64,000 bases of DNA, from assembly GCA_950295325.1 (NCBI GenBank), contig OX485806.1, forward strand, positions 58,649,169 through 58,713,168. Reading direction: 5' to 3'. Positions 25,485 through 38,299 of this stretch are shown here, piece by piece; the first letter of the stretch is position 1; each line of letters begins with the position of its first letter. The notes below the pieces were generated by a model that worked only from the letters and a program-made list of their open reading frames with translations, did no database searches and was not told the origin of the DNA. Source of the stretch: Polytrichum commune. Taxonomy: Eukaryota; Streptophyta; Polytrichopsida; Polytrichales; Polytrichaceae. A program made the translations under genes and the position numbers.

Positions 25485-27557
25485 ATGCCGGAAGCACGGG
25501 AAGAGGATCAGAGGGAACCTATCCCGGTTCCGCTCAAAGCCCTCATCCCTGCAATTCTGAGGGAAGATAGGGAGCTACAGGAGCTCGCGGAGGATCTCCG
25601 GGTTATGGGCTGCGCGGGGTTGCTAGCCAAACCCTGGAACCTCCGAGCCGAAGATACTCTCCGAGAGTTTAAGTTTGAGAGGGGAAATCAGTGGTTAGGG
25701 ACAAAGAGGAGAGATCTGGAACACTGGACTCCGGATATTTGGAACAGGGTCTACGGGTTTCCTCGGGGGATTACAGAAGGATGGGCCGGCCGCCGCGACG
25801 GCTTGTTCGCCGGAAAATTTAGAGGGGACGCGGATCCGAAGGACGACTTCCACCCCGGGAACTGCCGGAACCTAAGAGAGAGGAGGGTATTGGAATTCCT
25901 CCTGCCTATCCTTAACCCGGACAAGCCGAAGCGGATTAGCCTTACCATGGCTAACACGCTGTTCGGTGCCATGTCCGGAGTCCGGCCGGTGAACTGGGGG
26001 CTGATTATCCAAGAGATAGTGGGGCGGGCCCTCCCCCATATTGGCCGGAAACCCTCCTTCCTCTCCCCCTTCATTTTGCACCTCTACCAGCATTTCGACT
26101 GCATCACGGCAGAGGAGGAGGACCTGCTCACAATAGCGGCGGATGAGGTCACCTACAAGCTGCTTCCGGAAGCCGGAGACGTCGAGACGGAGACCTCCAG
26201 CGATCCTATTCTTCCGGAAGCACCTCCCTCGTCACCCGGAAGCCCGCCGCCAACCGTCTCGAGGCCACTCTCTCCTCCTCCCCCTCACCAACATCCGGAA
26301 GCCGGACCCAGCCGGGAGACCCCATGGCGGAATGTGGACCTATCCGCTTGGGACTTTCCGGAGAATCCGTTCAAACGGTTCCAGGAGGGCATGGAGGACC
26401 TCAAGACCCAGTATTACCGACTGGAGCACATCGTCAGGGGGGTGAACCATGCTCTGGACGACTGCGGACCCGGAAACATTCTCCGGGAATTGGCAAAGAG
26501 GGCGGACCGGAAGGAGCTGGAGCAGGCCAAGACGGAGAACGCCCACCTCACCGCACAGGTAGCGGCCATGACTCAGGAGCTGAGTCAGAAGAGCGAGGAG
26601 ATCCGGAAGTACCATGCGGAGCAGGCAGTGCTCTTCAGCCGGATCCGGGAACTGGTGGGTCATCCGGCGGAGATCGTTAACAAGGCACATCTCTACGACC
26701 GGATGATGGAGTCCGGAGATCCCGCTTCCGCCAGGCAGACCCTCCCCATCCTCGTGAAGTATTCACGAACGATGAAGGATCTCCTGGCGGAAATCCAGAG
26801 GGTGGTCCCGCCAAGCGGAACACCGCGGAGGGTGCTCTATCCGGGTCCGCCAGGGTCACCAACCGGAACCCTCTACGAGGTGGTTGGTGAAGTAGCCCTG
26901 GTTCAGAATCTGCCGGCCTCTGCAGGACCCAGCCAGCAAGGAGGCGGCTCTCGGCCTGGTAGTTCCGGAGGGGCTCCGGAAAGGGTCCGTTCTCCCCAGG
27001 TGAGGCGGAAAAGCACCGGGTCGGTTCGATCCGGAAGGGGCCAGTCCCCTGTGCCGCGGAACTCGGATAGGTCCCGGACTCCGGATAGGGCTAGGACGCC
27101 GATCCGGCACCAGACTTCCGACTGGGAGGCAACCCCGTATAGGGGCAAGGCCCCTATGACCCACGCCTCGCCATCGTCTCCACGGGACTGCCAAATGGTG
27201 AGTCCCTTTCCTCCGCCACCCTCAAGGGCGGCCTCCAACAGGGATCCGCGGACGGCTTCGATCTCGGGCGGGCGGAATCCGGAGCAGGGCACCGGAAGCG
27301 ATCCTTCTCCAGTCCGAAGCATCCGGATGGGGACAGCTTCCGGAACCCCAGGGACAGTCTCCGGAACACCAGGGACCGCTACCCCACGGACCGAGAGGGC
27401 AGCGGATTCGGAGGACGAGGTTGCTCCGTCTCCGAACATGAGGAGGATGCTCACGCGGCTGCAGAAGGCATCGCCGGCAGGGGGCTCATCCGCCGTCAGC
27501 GGGTTAGGGAGTCACTCAAAGGAGGGATCGGCTCCGAAGAAGCATCGGTCTTCTTAG
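25485..27557 (+). CDS. Gag-like structural protein of element C (690 aa)
   Basis: This is the only long intact ORF in the window. The ATG at 25485 is chosen because the C1 homolog begins at the same codon with a matching N-terminus (MPEAREED). Residues about 128-215 (from NLRERRVLEF to ILHLYQHFDC) look like the conserved N-terminal domain of plant transposon-encoded gag-like proteins, the group often labelled putative plant transposon protein. A Pro/Ser linker follows. Residues about 300-390 are rich in heptad-like E, L, K and A (LEQAKTENAHLTAQVAAM) and should form a coiled coil. The last 200 residues are disordered, rich in Ser, Pro, Arg and Gly, and end in KKHRSS. I see no zinc knuckle, protease or polymerase. 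A particle-forming or RNA-binding role is an inference from this layout; function is unproven. Confidence 0.75.
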   Translation: MPEAREEDQREPIPVPLKALIPAILREDRELQELAEDLRVMGCAGLLAKPWNLRAEDTLREFKFERGNQWLGTKRRDLEHWTPDIWNRVYGFPRGITEGWAGRRDGLFAGKFRGDADPKDDFHPGNCRNLRERRVLEFLLPILNPDKPKRISLTMANTLFGAMSGVRPVNWGLIIQEIVGRALPHIGRKPSFLSPFILHLYQHFDCITAEEEDLLTIAADEVTYKLLPEAGDVETETSSDPILPEAPPSSPGSPPPTVSRPLSPPPPHQHPEAGPSRETPWRNVDLSAWDFPENPFKRFQEGMEDLKTQYYRLEHIVRGVNHALDDCGPGNILRELAKRADRKELEQAKTENAHLTAQVAAMTQELSQKSEEIRKYHAEQAVLFSRIRELVGHPAEIVNKAHLYDRMMESGDPASARQTLPILVKYSRTMKDLLAEIQRVVPPSGTPRRVLYPGPPGSPTGTLYEVVGEVALVQNLPASAGPSQQGGGSRPGSSGGAPERVRSPQVRRKSTGSVRSGRGQSPVPRNSDRSRTPDRARTPIRHQTSDWEATPYRGKAPMTHASPSSPRDCQMVSPFPPPPSRAASNRDPRTASISGGRNPEQGTGSDPSPVRSIRMGTASGTPGTVSGTPGTATPRTERAADSEDEVAPSPNMRRMLTRLQKASPAGGSSAVSGLGSHSKEGSAPKKHRSS

Positions 27558-27630
27558 TTGGGAGAGTAGCTAGATTAGTTAGGCAGAATAGAGGTAGGCA
27601 AGTAGGACTTAGGAGTTTTTGAAGACGATT

Positions 27631-27845
27631 AATAAAATTTTCCCTTGGTAGTGTCAGCGGAAAACCCGGATCTGGATCCGGGAAATCCGGGAGACCGGGT
27701 GTAGTTAGGGTTTTCTTAAGCGGCGGCTACTTGGGCCGCCGCCCTCAGTTTAGGGATTTTTGAGCCTCTACTTAAGGCTGAATAAGGAGCTTGAGAAGGG
27801 TTCCTTCTCAATTGTTGTATTGCGATTACTCCTATTCTGAATAAA
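27631..27845 (+). terminator. Poly-A signals of the C2 gene
   Basis: AATAAA occurs at 27631-27636, 74 bases after the stop codon, and again at 27840-27845. Either would give an mRNA lying inside the element. This is not the arrangement expected for a genomic retroelement transcript running from LTR to LTR. Confidence 0.45.
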
Positions 27846-28010
27846 TGTCTTTACCTCTCACTCCTTGACTTCTCTTGATTGATGTTTGCGTGAATGATCC
27901 GGAGATTGCTAGTGGAAGAAAGAGAGAGAGCATGAGGGATAGGAGTTCCGGATAGGACATGAGAGAGGAGACCCGGATCAGATCCGGTTATCGCCTTGTA
28001 GATCCTCTCT

Positions 28011-28500
28011 GAGTGTAGTGGGAGGGAAACCTCACTAATCCGGTGGGTTGGGTAACGTCTAGGTGGGATAGCCGCTGGGAAGATTGGGTGAGATCCGGAA
28101 GGGATCCGGATTTACGCCAATCTGATCTTCTGAAGAGGTCCCACCGTCCTTAGACGGACCTATCCGGATTGGTGGTACGGATCGCCCAGTTAGCTCAGAT
28201 TGAGTAGAATCCAAGGTAGAGGTAGCCGGACAGATCTGTCGGACGGGGAAGGAGAGGTCCGGATCAGTAAGGATTCCGGATTGGAGGCCACCTCCGGAGT
28301 GTAGTAGGAAGAAATCCTCATGGTTCCGGATGTCTAGGTAACGTCCCGGTGAGATAGCCGTGGGGAGGATTAGGCAAAGGTCCGGAAGGGTTCCAGACTG
28401 ATCTGATCTTCTGAAGGGGTCTCCTCATCGGTGGACGGGACAATCCGGAAAGTGGTACGGGTCACCAACTCATCCCGTCGAGTAAGATCTCCGGTCGGAA
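28011..28500. repeat. Duplicated block of about 285 bp in C2
   Basis: GAGTGTAGT at 28011 recurs at 28297, and GGTACGGATC near 28173 recurs as GGTACGGGTC near 28456, so two diverged direct copies lie about 285 bases apart. Between these anchors both contain GATAGCCG, TCCGGAAGG and CTGATCTTCTGAAG words. C1 has the same pair in reverse orientation near 9925 and 10208, so the duplication predates both copies. Confidence 0.7.
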
Positions 28501-28945
28501 TCCGAACTCTTCTGGTCACTGTGGTCTCAAGAAACAATCCGAATCTCTCTGCGTGACCTGCCAGGACGGACCTGATCAATCCGGATTGGTTGTGAAGGAG
28601 TTTCCGGATTCTAATCTTATCAAGGACGTCTTCACCGGAAGAAACCACCTATTCTAGAGGGTAGACATAAAGGGGTGGGTAAGTATTATAAAGAGGACCT
28701 AGAAATAACATCCGGAGAGGCACACTCCGGAAAAAGGCTAAGAATGTCCCCAAAGACCAAATATCCGGAAATTAGGATTTCCGGAAATTTGGCTAAGGAA
28801 GAGGAAATAAGCAGGTACGGAGAGTTTTAGACCTCCTACACTTCACAGAATCCCTGGATGATACTAGGGTCATCCGGACAACCCGGATTTGGCACTTAAA
28901 ACCGCCAATCCGGATCTTTTGGTGTTCGCGTGTTCCCACAGGGTC

Positions 28946-31900
28946 TAAGGTAGGGTCTATGCTAGTGGATGAAAAAAAAATTTAAGAGAAATGTCCTTCA
29001 TGAAAAAAAAGGATGTAAGAAACAAAATGCAGTATAAGAAAAAATGGACAACAATTGGGCTCCAAGAAAGAAAAAACATGGGGTATGATCAAAAAAATCA
29101 GTTACTTGGGGTATAAGGGAAAAAATGCAGTTTAAATAAAATAAGGTATTTTTAATGATTCATCAAATAATTATAATTACTAATAGGTGTATTAAAATAC
29201 AAACATTTACATTTATTTTGAAAAAATACCATACCTTATAATATTTTCTACAAGGTAAATAACCCCCCAATAAATAAGTTGTGAGCGCATGTGTATGCAA
29301 AATATAAGAAGGAGTGAGGCCCCCAAGGAGATATTACAAAGGCTTCACAACCTTCCATGAGATTGAAGACCTTGATTTAATTAAGGGGCACCACATCCAT
29401 TTTGGTTTTCATGTAATTGGATTTTTTTTACCATCGTTTGGAATTTCAAAGCGTATATTCTCACTTTGTAACACATATTTTTGGTGCAAGAATTTTCAAA
29501 AGTAATAATTCCCTAAATAACATTGATAGAGCTTGTAATTTGTATCTAATCCACATTCTTTAATGGCATTTTTCATCTTGAATGATTAGGTGAAGCCACC
29601 TTCTTCAGGCATTCCACACCTATTTGTTCCGATTACCGTTTGTTCATGCAATTTCCTATTGTACTCCACTTGGCCTCTCCTACCATCTTCCCTTATATAA
29701 ATTGACGCATGCGCACCCAAAATGTCAATTTATTATCATTCAATTGATCAATTTTTTTCTATGTTGATCATTTTCATGTTGACGCGTTTTTGTTGTTTTG
29801 AGTCTTATGCAATCTTCCTTCTAGATTACAAATGCCTTTGGAGTCACTTAGGTTATATATTTTTATATTTTTATTTGGAGAGGTCATGAAATTTTTCATA
29901 TGAGCAATTTCAACTACACATTACATAAATGCAAATAGACATTGAAGACCATGGAAATTTCATGCAATAATATTGGGTTATTCCTAGCATTTTTTCAAAA
30001 AATTCAATGAAAAGGACATGTATGGTGTAGGTCTGGCTAAAAGGGTTGGTAGTCGTGACAGTGATAGACAAAAGGTTCACATAATTGTGAATGTATATTT
30101 CAAAAGAAAACAATATTTTTTCCTAAAAGATTTTTCAAACGCGTTGTCTATTTTTTATCCGCATTATGGATGTTGTGACCACACACAATTATCACTTTGA
30201 AGATTGCATGATGCCACAAGTATGTTGGATCATTTTCCTATGCAATAAGCTATGATGCAATTGGCATTATTGATCACCCATTTGGTCAAAGGGTGTATAT
30301 GGAAATCAACAAGATTATTGTACCATAGTTGTGGATTGCATTGCTTTAGATTCCATGAAATGTTTATATTTCATTATTCATGTCAACTTGAAATAAAGGT
30401 TATTGCATCACATGTCATGTGATGACATAGTTAAACAACTTTGTATTTGTGAGAATTCAGGATTTGTGAGCACGTTCATGTCCTTGCAATGTATGCATTC
30501 AAGTTGGAGAAATTATGCTATCATCTATGCAACCTAGTGTTGTAATGGATTGTAAATGAATAAATAACTATAAAAACACTTAAAATAATAAAATTAACCT
30601 CAAATATTCAAAATTCATAACTAGCCTATATTAAAGATAAGTATATAATTTATGTATAATAAATACATATGGCATGGGGAAATCTCATGATGATGACTTG
30701 CGACCCACTTGCAATATGTTATTTGATCATAGATGTTACATAATTTCTAATATTCAATGATATGTTTTTTAATTGGCAGGGTGCATTATTTTATGGAGAG
30801 TTTTCTTGGTCCAAAATGCATCAAACAACATTTTTTTGAGTGTAAATCAAAACATTAATACAAACAATAACCCCAATGTAATGATAGGAAATGTTATAAC
30901 CATGAACATACATGTATTATATGCTATAAACTTATGTGGTGCTTGATATTTGAAAATCCACAAGTATTAGCATTAAAGCTAAATTAGGGGATATCCCGTT
31001 TTATATCACATGCATATTCAAAGAAGAAAATTATGAAATTTTCTACAATCCCCACAAAATGATCAAATACAAAACTATAGGAATTGCAATACAAAAAAAA
31101 GATTAAAAACGTTCCTTTAGTGTGTATTTTAAGAAAATTTAAGATTTTCAATAAAATAAACAATAGTTAAGCAAGACGATATCATCCCACAATATTTGTA
31201 TGATAAATCCAAAAAAATTCCACTCAAGAAGAGGTATCTAGTTCAATTGCCTCCATTGCGTGGGGGATATAGTGGACAATAACAAATTTGGAACCCTCCC
31301 ATTGTATTTTTAAATATAAAACATTGTGGCATATTTTATATTAACAATAATTCCATTTCATTCAATCATGAACATGATAAATGACATTTAAAAACAAAAG
31401 AAATGAAATTTGTCCTAATGTGTGTTCGACACAACACTAAAAAAATACTAGAACTAGGTTTTTGTTAAACACAACACCGGTTTTTGTCAAAAACTAGTTT
31501 CAGCTTGCAAATCATTGGAGGAAATGGATTATCTAATTCCTTGACAACATCTTCTAGTAAGGTGTCATAATGCTCCATTTCCATTGTAATGATTATCTTG
31601 AGAACAATTGGTCTCCCAAATTTCAATGTATTTCTTTAATACGTCAATTTTCTAGGATTTACATCATGGCCATAGTCAACGAACACTTCTTCTATCCTTG
31701 TAAAGTCCAAGAAATGCATGGCCTTAAGGAAGTCTAACTTCAATAGCGGATAAATTGTTTTTTGTTATAAAGATAACCACAACCATCATCATTCCACATG
31801 TGAATCGTATTGTATCATGACAATCCCCATAATATAAATGCAAGATTTTCATATTTGAAAACATGCCAATCATCATTGTCCAAAAAATTATCAAAAAATC

Positions 31901-34639
31901 TATTTCTTCCTATCCCAAATTTTTTATAAGTTACATCTTGACTAAAGAATTGAAATCAACAACCTCTTGAATTGAATCTGGAATGAATGAAAGGTAATGG
32001 AAATCCATGATAGGGTTGTTGTATTTTTAGATACTTGTCTTAAAATGTAAATCCACCAACAAATTTGTTGGATGTTTTACATTGTTTAAACAAATAATTA
32101 AAAAATCCATCCATGTCTTTGTGAATACGACCAACAAGTAGAAATCTAACATGTATCTTTTGGAATATTTTAATGGTCATTATGGACCATAAAAATCATA
32201 CCATATTAACATATTTATCGTTCCTAGCCAAGTCATTTGAATGTAGATATAATGGTATGGGCTAGACAACATCCACACAATCTATGGCTATAGGAATTGA
32301 CAGGGATCATTTGTAGACCCAAATAATAAATACATCTTTGGGTTGGTCGAGGTTGAATCAAGAGATCTCCCCATGCATACAAAGAATAATTGTACCATAA
32401 TTGATGCATTATTACATCGTTCATTGTATTTGGTGTCGTGCGCTTCAAAATATGAATTGAGAGGTGAGAGGTGAGTTTTTGTATCATATTTTTTTGGTAG
32501 CTCAGGGAGATTGCATCAATAGGCGGAAGCACTTTTGCTCTCTCCTATTGAGCTCCCCAACATATAGTTTCTTTGAAAACTATTTCAATGGCCTCCTAAA
32601 TATGGAAGAATCACAAAATGGCTAGGAAATGACAACTTACCTACTTAAACACCCCAACTCTCCCAATGATACTTCTTATTCACACATTGTCCAATTTGCA
32701 CCACATACGCAATAAGGTTAAACTTAATGTTGGATATTTGTGACTCCAATCCATGTACAAAGTATCCAAGATAAAAACTAAATTTTCAACCATTGCAAAA
32801 CCATGAACACACTCATATGATGAATCAAGCATGATAGCTAATTGATGTGAACTTTGAGAGAAAACTTGGACCGTTAATCCCTTGGCAACAATCTCCAAAT
32901 TAGATTGCATATTCCCCACAAAATAGACTATATTGCAATGTTCCCATCAAGTTTAGGGTTTAGGATTTAAGAGTAATTATAATTAGGCTTAACGGGCAAT
33001 TCAATCAACTCCAAACCTCTAGATTGGGAGGTAAAACATTGTCCACCTTGTGTAATGCTAGGATATTGTCAGTCAATTCATGTTTTTCAAAGCTTTAATC
33101 ATCCATGCAAATGTCAACAACCTCAACCTCATCTTCTTCACTATCATTATCACTTGATGAAAATAATAATGTTGGGTACATAATAAATTTTGGTCGTAAG
33201 GGTTTGAATTTGAGTTCTACGTCCAAATCATTATTGGATATAGTAGATTTCTTAGATAATGCCTTGAGTAATTTTTTTGATGTTTGTTCCAAACTTGTCA
33301 TGCTCCAGTAATCCTCAAAATTGACACATGCCCTTGCATGATAGTTGACCACCCTCATGAATCTTGCAATAATGTAATTTATTTTGAAGCTATCTTAAAT
33401 TTATCTTAATCCTAAATTCTAAACTCTACCCCTACCCCTATGCCTAAAAGATTTCTTGCAAGTGGTCTCATCATGTACATGAGAGGAAAATTTATTCCCA
33501 TAATCATGTCATAAATTCAAGCCCAATTTGTTATTTTGGAATCCATTAGGTCTCGTGTCTTTGGGGCATCAATCTCCTACAAGACTTCTTCCCTCATAAA
33601 ATCCATTAGGATAAACATTTTGAATTTGGCCATGGTCACATCATTGTTTTTGTGAGGTCTCCCCATCCAACAATGAGGTGAACACACGCTTGCCTTAAAA
33701 ATGTGTGGATAATGCAATCAAGGTAGATGGTTGGCCATCTTGGTTGTGTAAAACCTCAAATTGCAACCTACAAAACTCAAAGACAAATTCCATAAGTCAG
33801 CCAAATGCCAATACTTCCAATTGTGGTTGTAAAATGTAGGTGGATCTTGATATATTTGTGAGTTTAGAATATGGTTCACAATTGCAACCAATACCAAAAT
33901 GCAAGGTGAAAAAAATTCTAATTTCACCGTATGTTAAAAACTCTCTAATCCATAAATACATGAACATCTTCACATCAAAGTGAAACATAGTAGAATCCTT
34001 AACATCTTGGTGTTGTTTGAAATTTTTGGACTTGTAATTAAGTATTTTTTTCAAAATGAAAGGTAGAGTTTGTGATGGTATTATTTGACAGGTCGCCTTT
34101 CTAAATGATTAATTAACCCAACATGTGCCAAATCATTTAACCAACACCGTAATTCTAAAGCATAATTCTTCACTATAGTTGATAAATGGTTGAAATCAAC
34201 ATTAATATCAAATGGCTTTGGATTTGAAATTAAGCTTCAATCAATTGGTGAGAATAACCACAAACCAAATTCAAAACCCCATTGTGCACATTGTGAGGCA
34301 CATATAATTTAAAACATTGTACATGGATACCAATACATTGAAAACATATATTTATATGATATTCACTTACATTTACTTTCTGAAGGCAAAAAATCTACAA
34401 AGAACCTTGTTTGTCACATATATGTCATTACCATCATCACTAAAATCCAAAACCCAACCACCCAATATATTTTATCCCCACACAATTTCAAGGAAAGATT
34501 TAATGTCATGCCAAAATTAATCAAAAAACCCTACGTCAAGCAAATATATTATTTCCTCCCCAAACTTGCTCATTTACCACCCTCCCACCCCAAGTACATA
34601 TGCAAAATAAACAAACCGTCTGCAACAACCAATGCAATC
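28946..34639. other. AT-rich stretch without recognisable genes
   Basis: Only short frames without recognisable motifs. A minus-strand 87-codon acidic frame at 33095-33358 (DNDSEEDEVEVVDI) is low-complexity and unplaced. No terminal repeats were found. Confidence 0.4.
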
Positions 34640-35075
34640 CAACCATCAATCACGGGGTTATCACTCCATTGTCAAGTTGAACACCACGTGCGACCAAAAA
34701 AATCTTCTTTTGGTAAGTTGCACCACCAAAATGGGTCAAAATTTTATCAATTTTTTTTCATGAGTAGATATACACAGTACCTATGACATACTTAAAAGTG
34801 GTAACTAAATATGATGATTTGTTTTTTTCATAAAACATACCGTTTCTAACTAGAATGACACATAATTGAACTAAAACAATTACTAAAAAAACAAAGATGA
34901 CGAAAATTTTCAAAAATATATAAAAAAAATACTATCAATGGTTATGTATATGTAGAAAAAATATCATAAATTTTAAAATTATATATGGCATGTAATATAG
35001 GGGTAGCAAACTTTGTCCGCACGTGATGTCAACTTGACAATGAAGTGACCTCCCTGTGCCATCAATAAACCAATA
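34640..35075. mobile_element. MITE-like foldback element
   Basis: CATTGTCAAGTTGA followed by CACGTGCG (34666-34692) returns in inverted orientation at 35018-35055 (CGCACGTG then TCAACTTGACAATG). Similarity extends outward through the ATCAATCACGGGGT and CACAGGGAGGT stretches, giving imperfect arms of about 50-60 bp around 320 bp of AT-rich sequence. No target duplication was established, so the class is unknown. Confidence 0.5.
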
Positions 35076-38000
35076 CAAGCCATCATCAATACAAAAACCA
35101 CCACCTAAAAAGATAAATGGGGAGCCCACACTACAACAAAAATACAACAAAAGGACTAGGATTTATGACTAATATAAGTAAGAAAATGGACTAATGACTA
35201 GCATTATTTCTAGTCTTCAACCTGGTCATGTCAGACTAATCGCTCCAAACAAAATGACTACGGTCATATTGGACAATTTCCGTTCCCCATGGGGTTTTGG
35301 GACCTCGTTTTGGTTGCCCCTCGACCCTTTATCATTTCTTATTATATTTAGTCATACCTATATGATTGTATTTAGTCATATGTAGTTCTACCCTTTGAGA
35401 ATAATTAGTCATATTTTATATTTATATGACAACATAATCTTCATTACATGTAGTCATATAACAAATACATGTTCAATAACGATTCCTATTAGTCATATTG
35501 TGACTAGAAATAATCATATAATACATAATTGTTTGTCAAATTGAGTAATCTTTGGCGCCTTACATTCTAAGGGGCTAATCATTATTTTTGGTTTAATATT
35601 AAGCATTTCAATTTTAATGACTAAATGTAGTCATTTCATATGATTATAAATAGTATCATTAAAATAATCAAAAGTTATATTCATAACAATTTTGCTATTC
35701 ATATGAACAAGATGACTAATCATAGTCATCATCTTCAAACATTTTACTCTATGATATGACTAAATCCAGTCATTATATTTAAATAATTTACAGCAAAATA
35801 TGACTGAGCATAGTCATCATATTCAAATAATGGACTACAAAAGATGAACTCGTATAGTCAATATATTGAAATATTTTACTACGATAGATGGCAAAATATA
35901 GTCCATGTTTACAAATATTTATTATAAGACATCCCATGTACATATATCAATCGCTAAGCATATTCAAACTACTCATTACAGATGATATACACTACTACCC
36001 ATCTTCTACCCAAAATATATTTCCTACATTCACCTACGACTCTATACATGCATAGTGTAGAAACATGGTAGACTACATTATAAAGTTTCTTACAACTTCT
36101 CTAATCTTGTTTATGAGAGAGTTATCTAATTCTACAATCTTAAAGAGGTTATATTCATCCTCATGGCTCCTTTGCACCTCTAGATACACACAACCTTTAT
36201 ATATTATAGCTTCATGCAATGTATCATCTTCTACATATCTTGTTTTTCAATGTGCAAACATTTTTTTTATCATTTTTCCATAACCCATCACTTGCAAAAC
36301 ATCCTATGTTGAGAATGTGGAGGACAGTGGAGTTTCTTCATTTGTTGCAACTACCTGCAGTTCCAATGATACATACATTAAAACCTCATGAGAAAACCAC
36401 GTAAACAACCATGCGATTGCCGACATCGTTCAGGGTCATCATCTTATCTGAGGCTATATATTTGGCATTTTTCTTATACACATGAACGATTCACGAGTAA
36501 ATACACAACCACTAATGATGACCAATTACATAACTAGCCGTTATAATGTTTTCTAGACTAATGACTACAATTAATCATAGCTATGACTTTGATGACTAGT
36601 CTTAGTCACATTTTCTATAGAAAGGATTAGTCTTAGTCATGTTTTCTAAAGTAATAATTAATCTTAGTTATATTTTTAAAACTAATGATTATTTTAAGTC
36701 ATATTCTTTATAGATTTTAGGTTTATGATTACGTACCTTTGTTGCGGGTCGTTGACTCAGCAACGGTGTGCGTTCTTTGTCTAATTCTATCATCTCGTTG
36801 TTGTCGTCGTCTCCACTCCCTCCGATACAAAGGTCATCCTTTCTTGGTCTAGTACTAAATCAAACATGGAATATCAAATAAAAATAGGTCCATAGCCTGG
36901 AATGGTTACTATGAGGAGTTCACCTCCACTTCCCTAGAATAAAGACGCTTTTGGAATCCTCAAACATATCAAACAACAACATTGACATTCATTCCAAAAC
37001 AACACTCAATACCTCTTCTACATGCTCATCTAGTAAATTGGCTACAGACCTCAGTATCACCTGTACAAAGGAAGACGGTGAGGGTGAAGGTATTTGAGCC
37101 ATTTTCCTTGCAGTGAAAAATTAGTGTTGAGACAATAATTGATTCAAAGGCTAGAAACACCTAGAAACAAGCTTCACACCTCAATGTACTAACAAAACTT
37201 AAACTAAGGAAATGATAGAAAGAACCAAGCATGGTAGACCAAAATAAATAACGCTGAAGAACAAATGAAGGTAAAAAAACAACACATTGGAGCAAAGAGA
37301 TAAGCGGGCACAGAAATATGAACTCAACCATGGAATTAAAAGGAAACCGCGCGGTAATAGGGTAGGTAACCCACAGGGATAGGGTAGGCAGAGGTTTTAA
37401 TGAAAAAAATCTCCAATGTGCAAGGGAGATTATGAATATTATTGTCAATAATTAAAATAACAACTTATAAAGACATTATAGGAGAATATAGGACTAATAA
37501 CTAGCATCCAACATGAAATTTTCTTCGCCAATTCAAATCATTTTGGTAACATCTTTATTGCTTATTACATTGATTATTATTGGTTGTCGTTAATTTGTTT
37601 TATTGAGCACTACAAGTAGTCATAAGTTGACGAGGCATAGACGTGATCAAATTCATTCATTCTAAGATTCCAAATAATCCAACAATCATCCTTGGACTTG
37701 TATATGTCTTTCACAAGACTAACATGTACAAGAAAAGATTGGATCCATTTCAAATGCATAGAAACATTTGGAAATGGATCCGAGATCACGAGAGGATTTT
37801 CTGCAATTACAATTGTGGGATATAGAGGAGAAGGAAGTAGATAGACAACAACTCACAAATTACGCATGCTCATATTTAAAATGCATGGGTGCAAATATGT
37901 TGTTAAAAAAAATCATCTGCAAACATCTTCAAGAGTACAAACAAAATCTTGAATTCAAGAAATCAATCATAATATGTTTGCTAGACATCGTTGATATTAA

Positions 38001-38299
38001 TCTTCTTCTAAGGAGTATCTAGGTGGGATGGTGCGTAATTGCTATATTGCATTTAAACATGTAGGAAATGCAAAGACCTTATGTGCAGGCTGCAACAATT
38101 GTTGCTTTACATTCTATAATTTCAGGTACTATACTACTTCAAAGGGATGGAGAACCTAGTTCATTTAACGACCAACAAAGGTTGGCGCGTAATTTTGGAA
38201 TGGATATTTTTCATAGGCAATGGGTCTCATGAGCAATTTTGAAGTTGACACCCTTTACATATTGGAACAGGAAGTGGGAGGTTAGAGTGTCAGCGCATT

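Larger units (their letters stand above)
24817..28940 (+). mobile_element. Element C2: complete 4.1-kb single-gene element
   Basis: Termini are TGTGGGAGTCC and GTGTTCCCACA (inverted TGTGGGA/TCCCACA), with GGGTC on both sides (24812-24816 and 28941-28945). The element is 4124 bp. It contains, in order, an AACGG-rich upstream region, a TATA-like box at 25245, the 690-codon ORF, AATAAA signals at 27631 and 27840, and a roughly 285-bp duplicated block (28011-28500). A 5-bp duplication with TG...CA ends is the signature of retroviral-type integrase. However, I find no pair of LTRs inside, no primer binding site and no pol. It could be a solo LTR of an element whose LTRs carry a gene, or a non-autonomous gag-only element. 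A TG...CA DNA transposon is less likely. Confidence 0.85.

Noticed and set aside
25322-25570. 82-codon frame upstream of the element C gene
   Set aside because: Out of phase with the main ORF and lacks motifs. C1 keeps the main ORF start, which supports the ATG at 25485.
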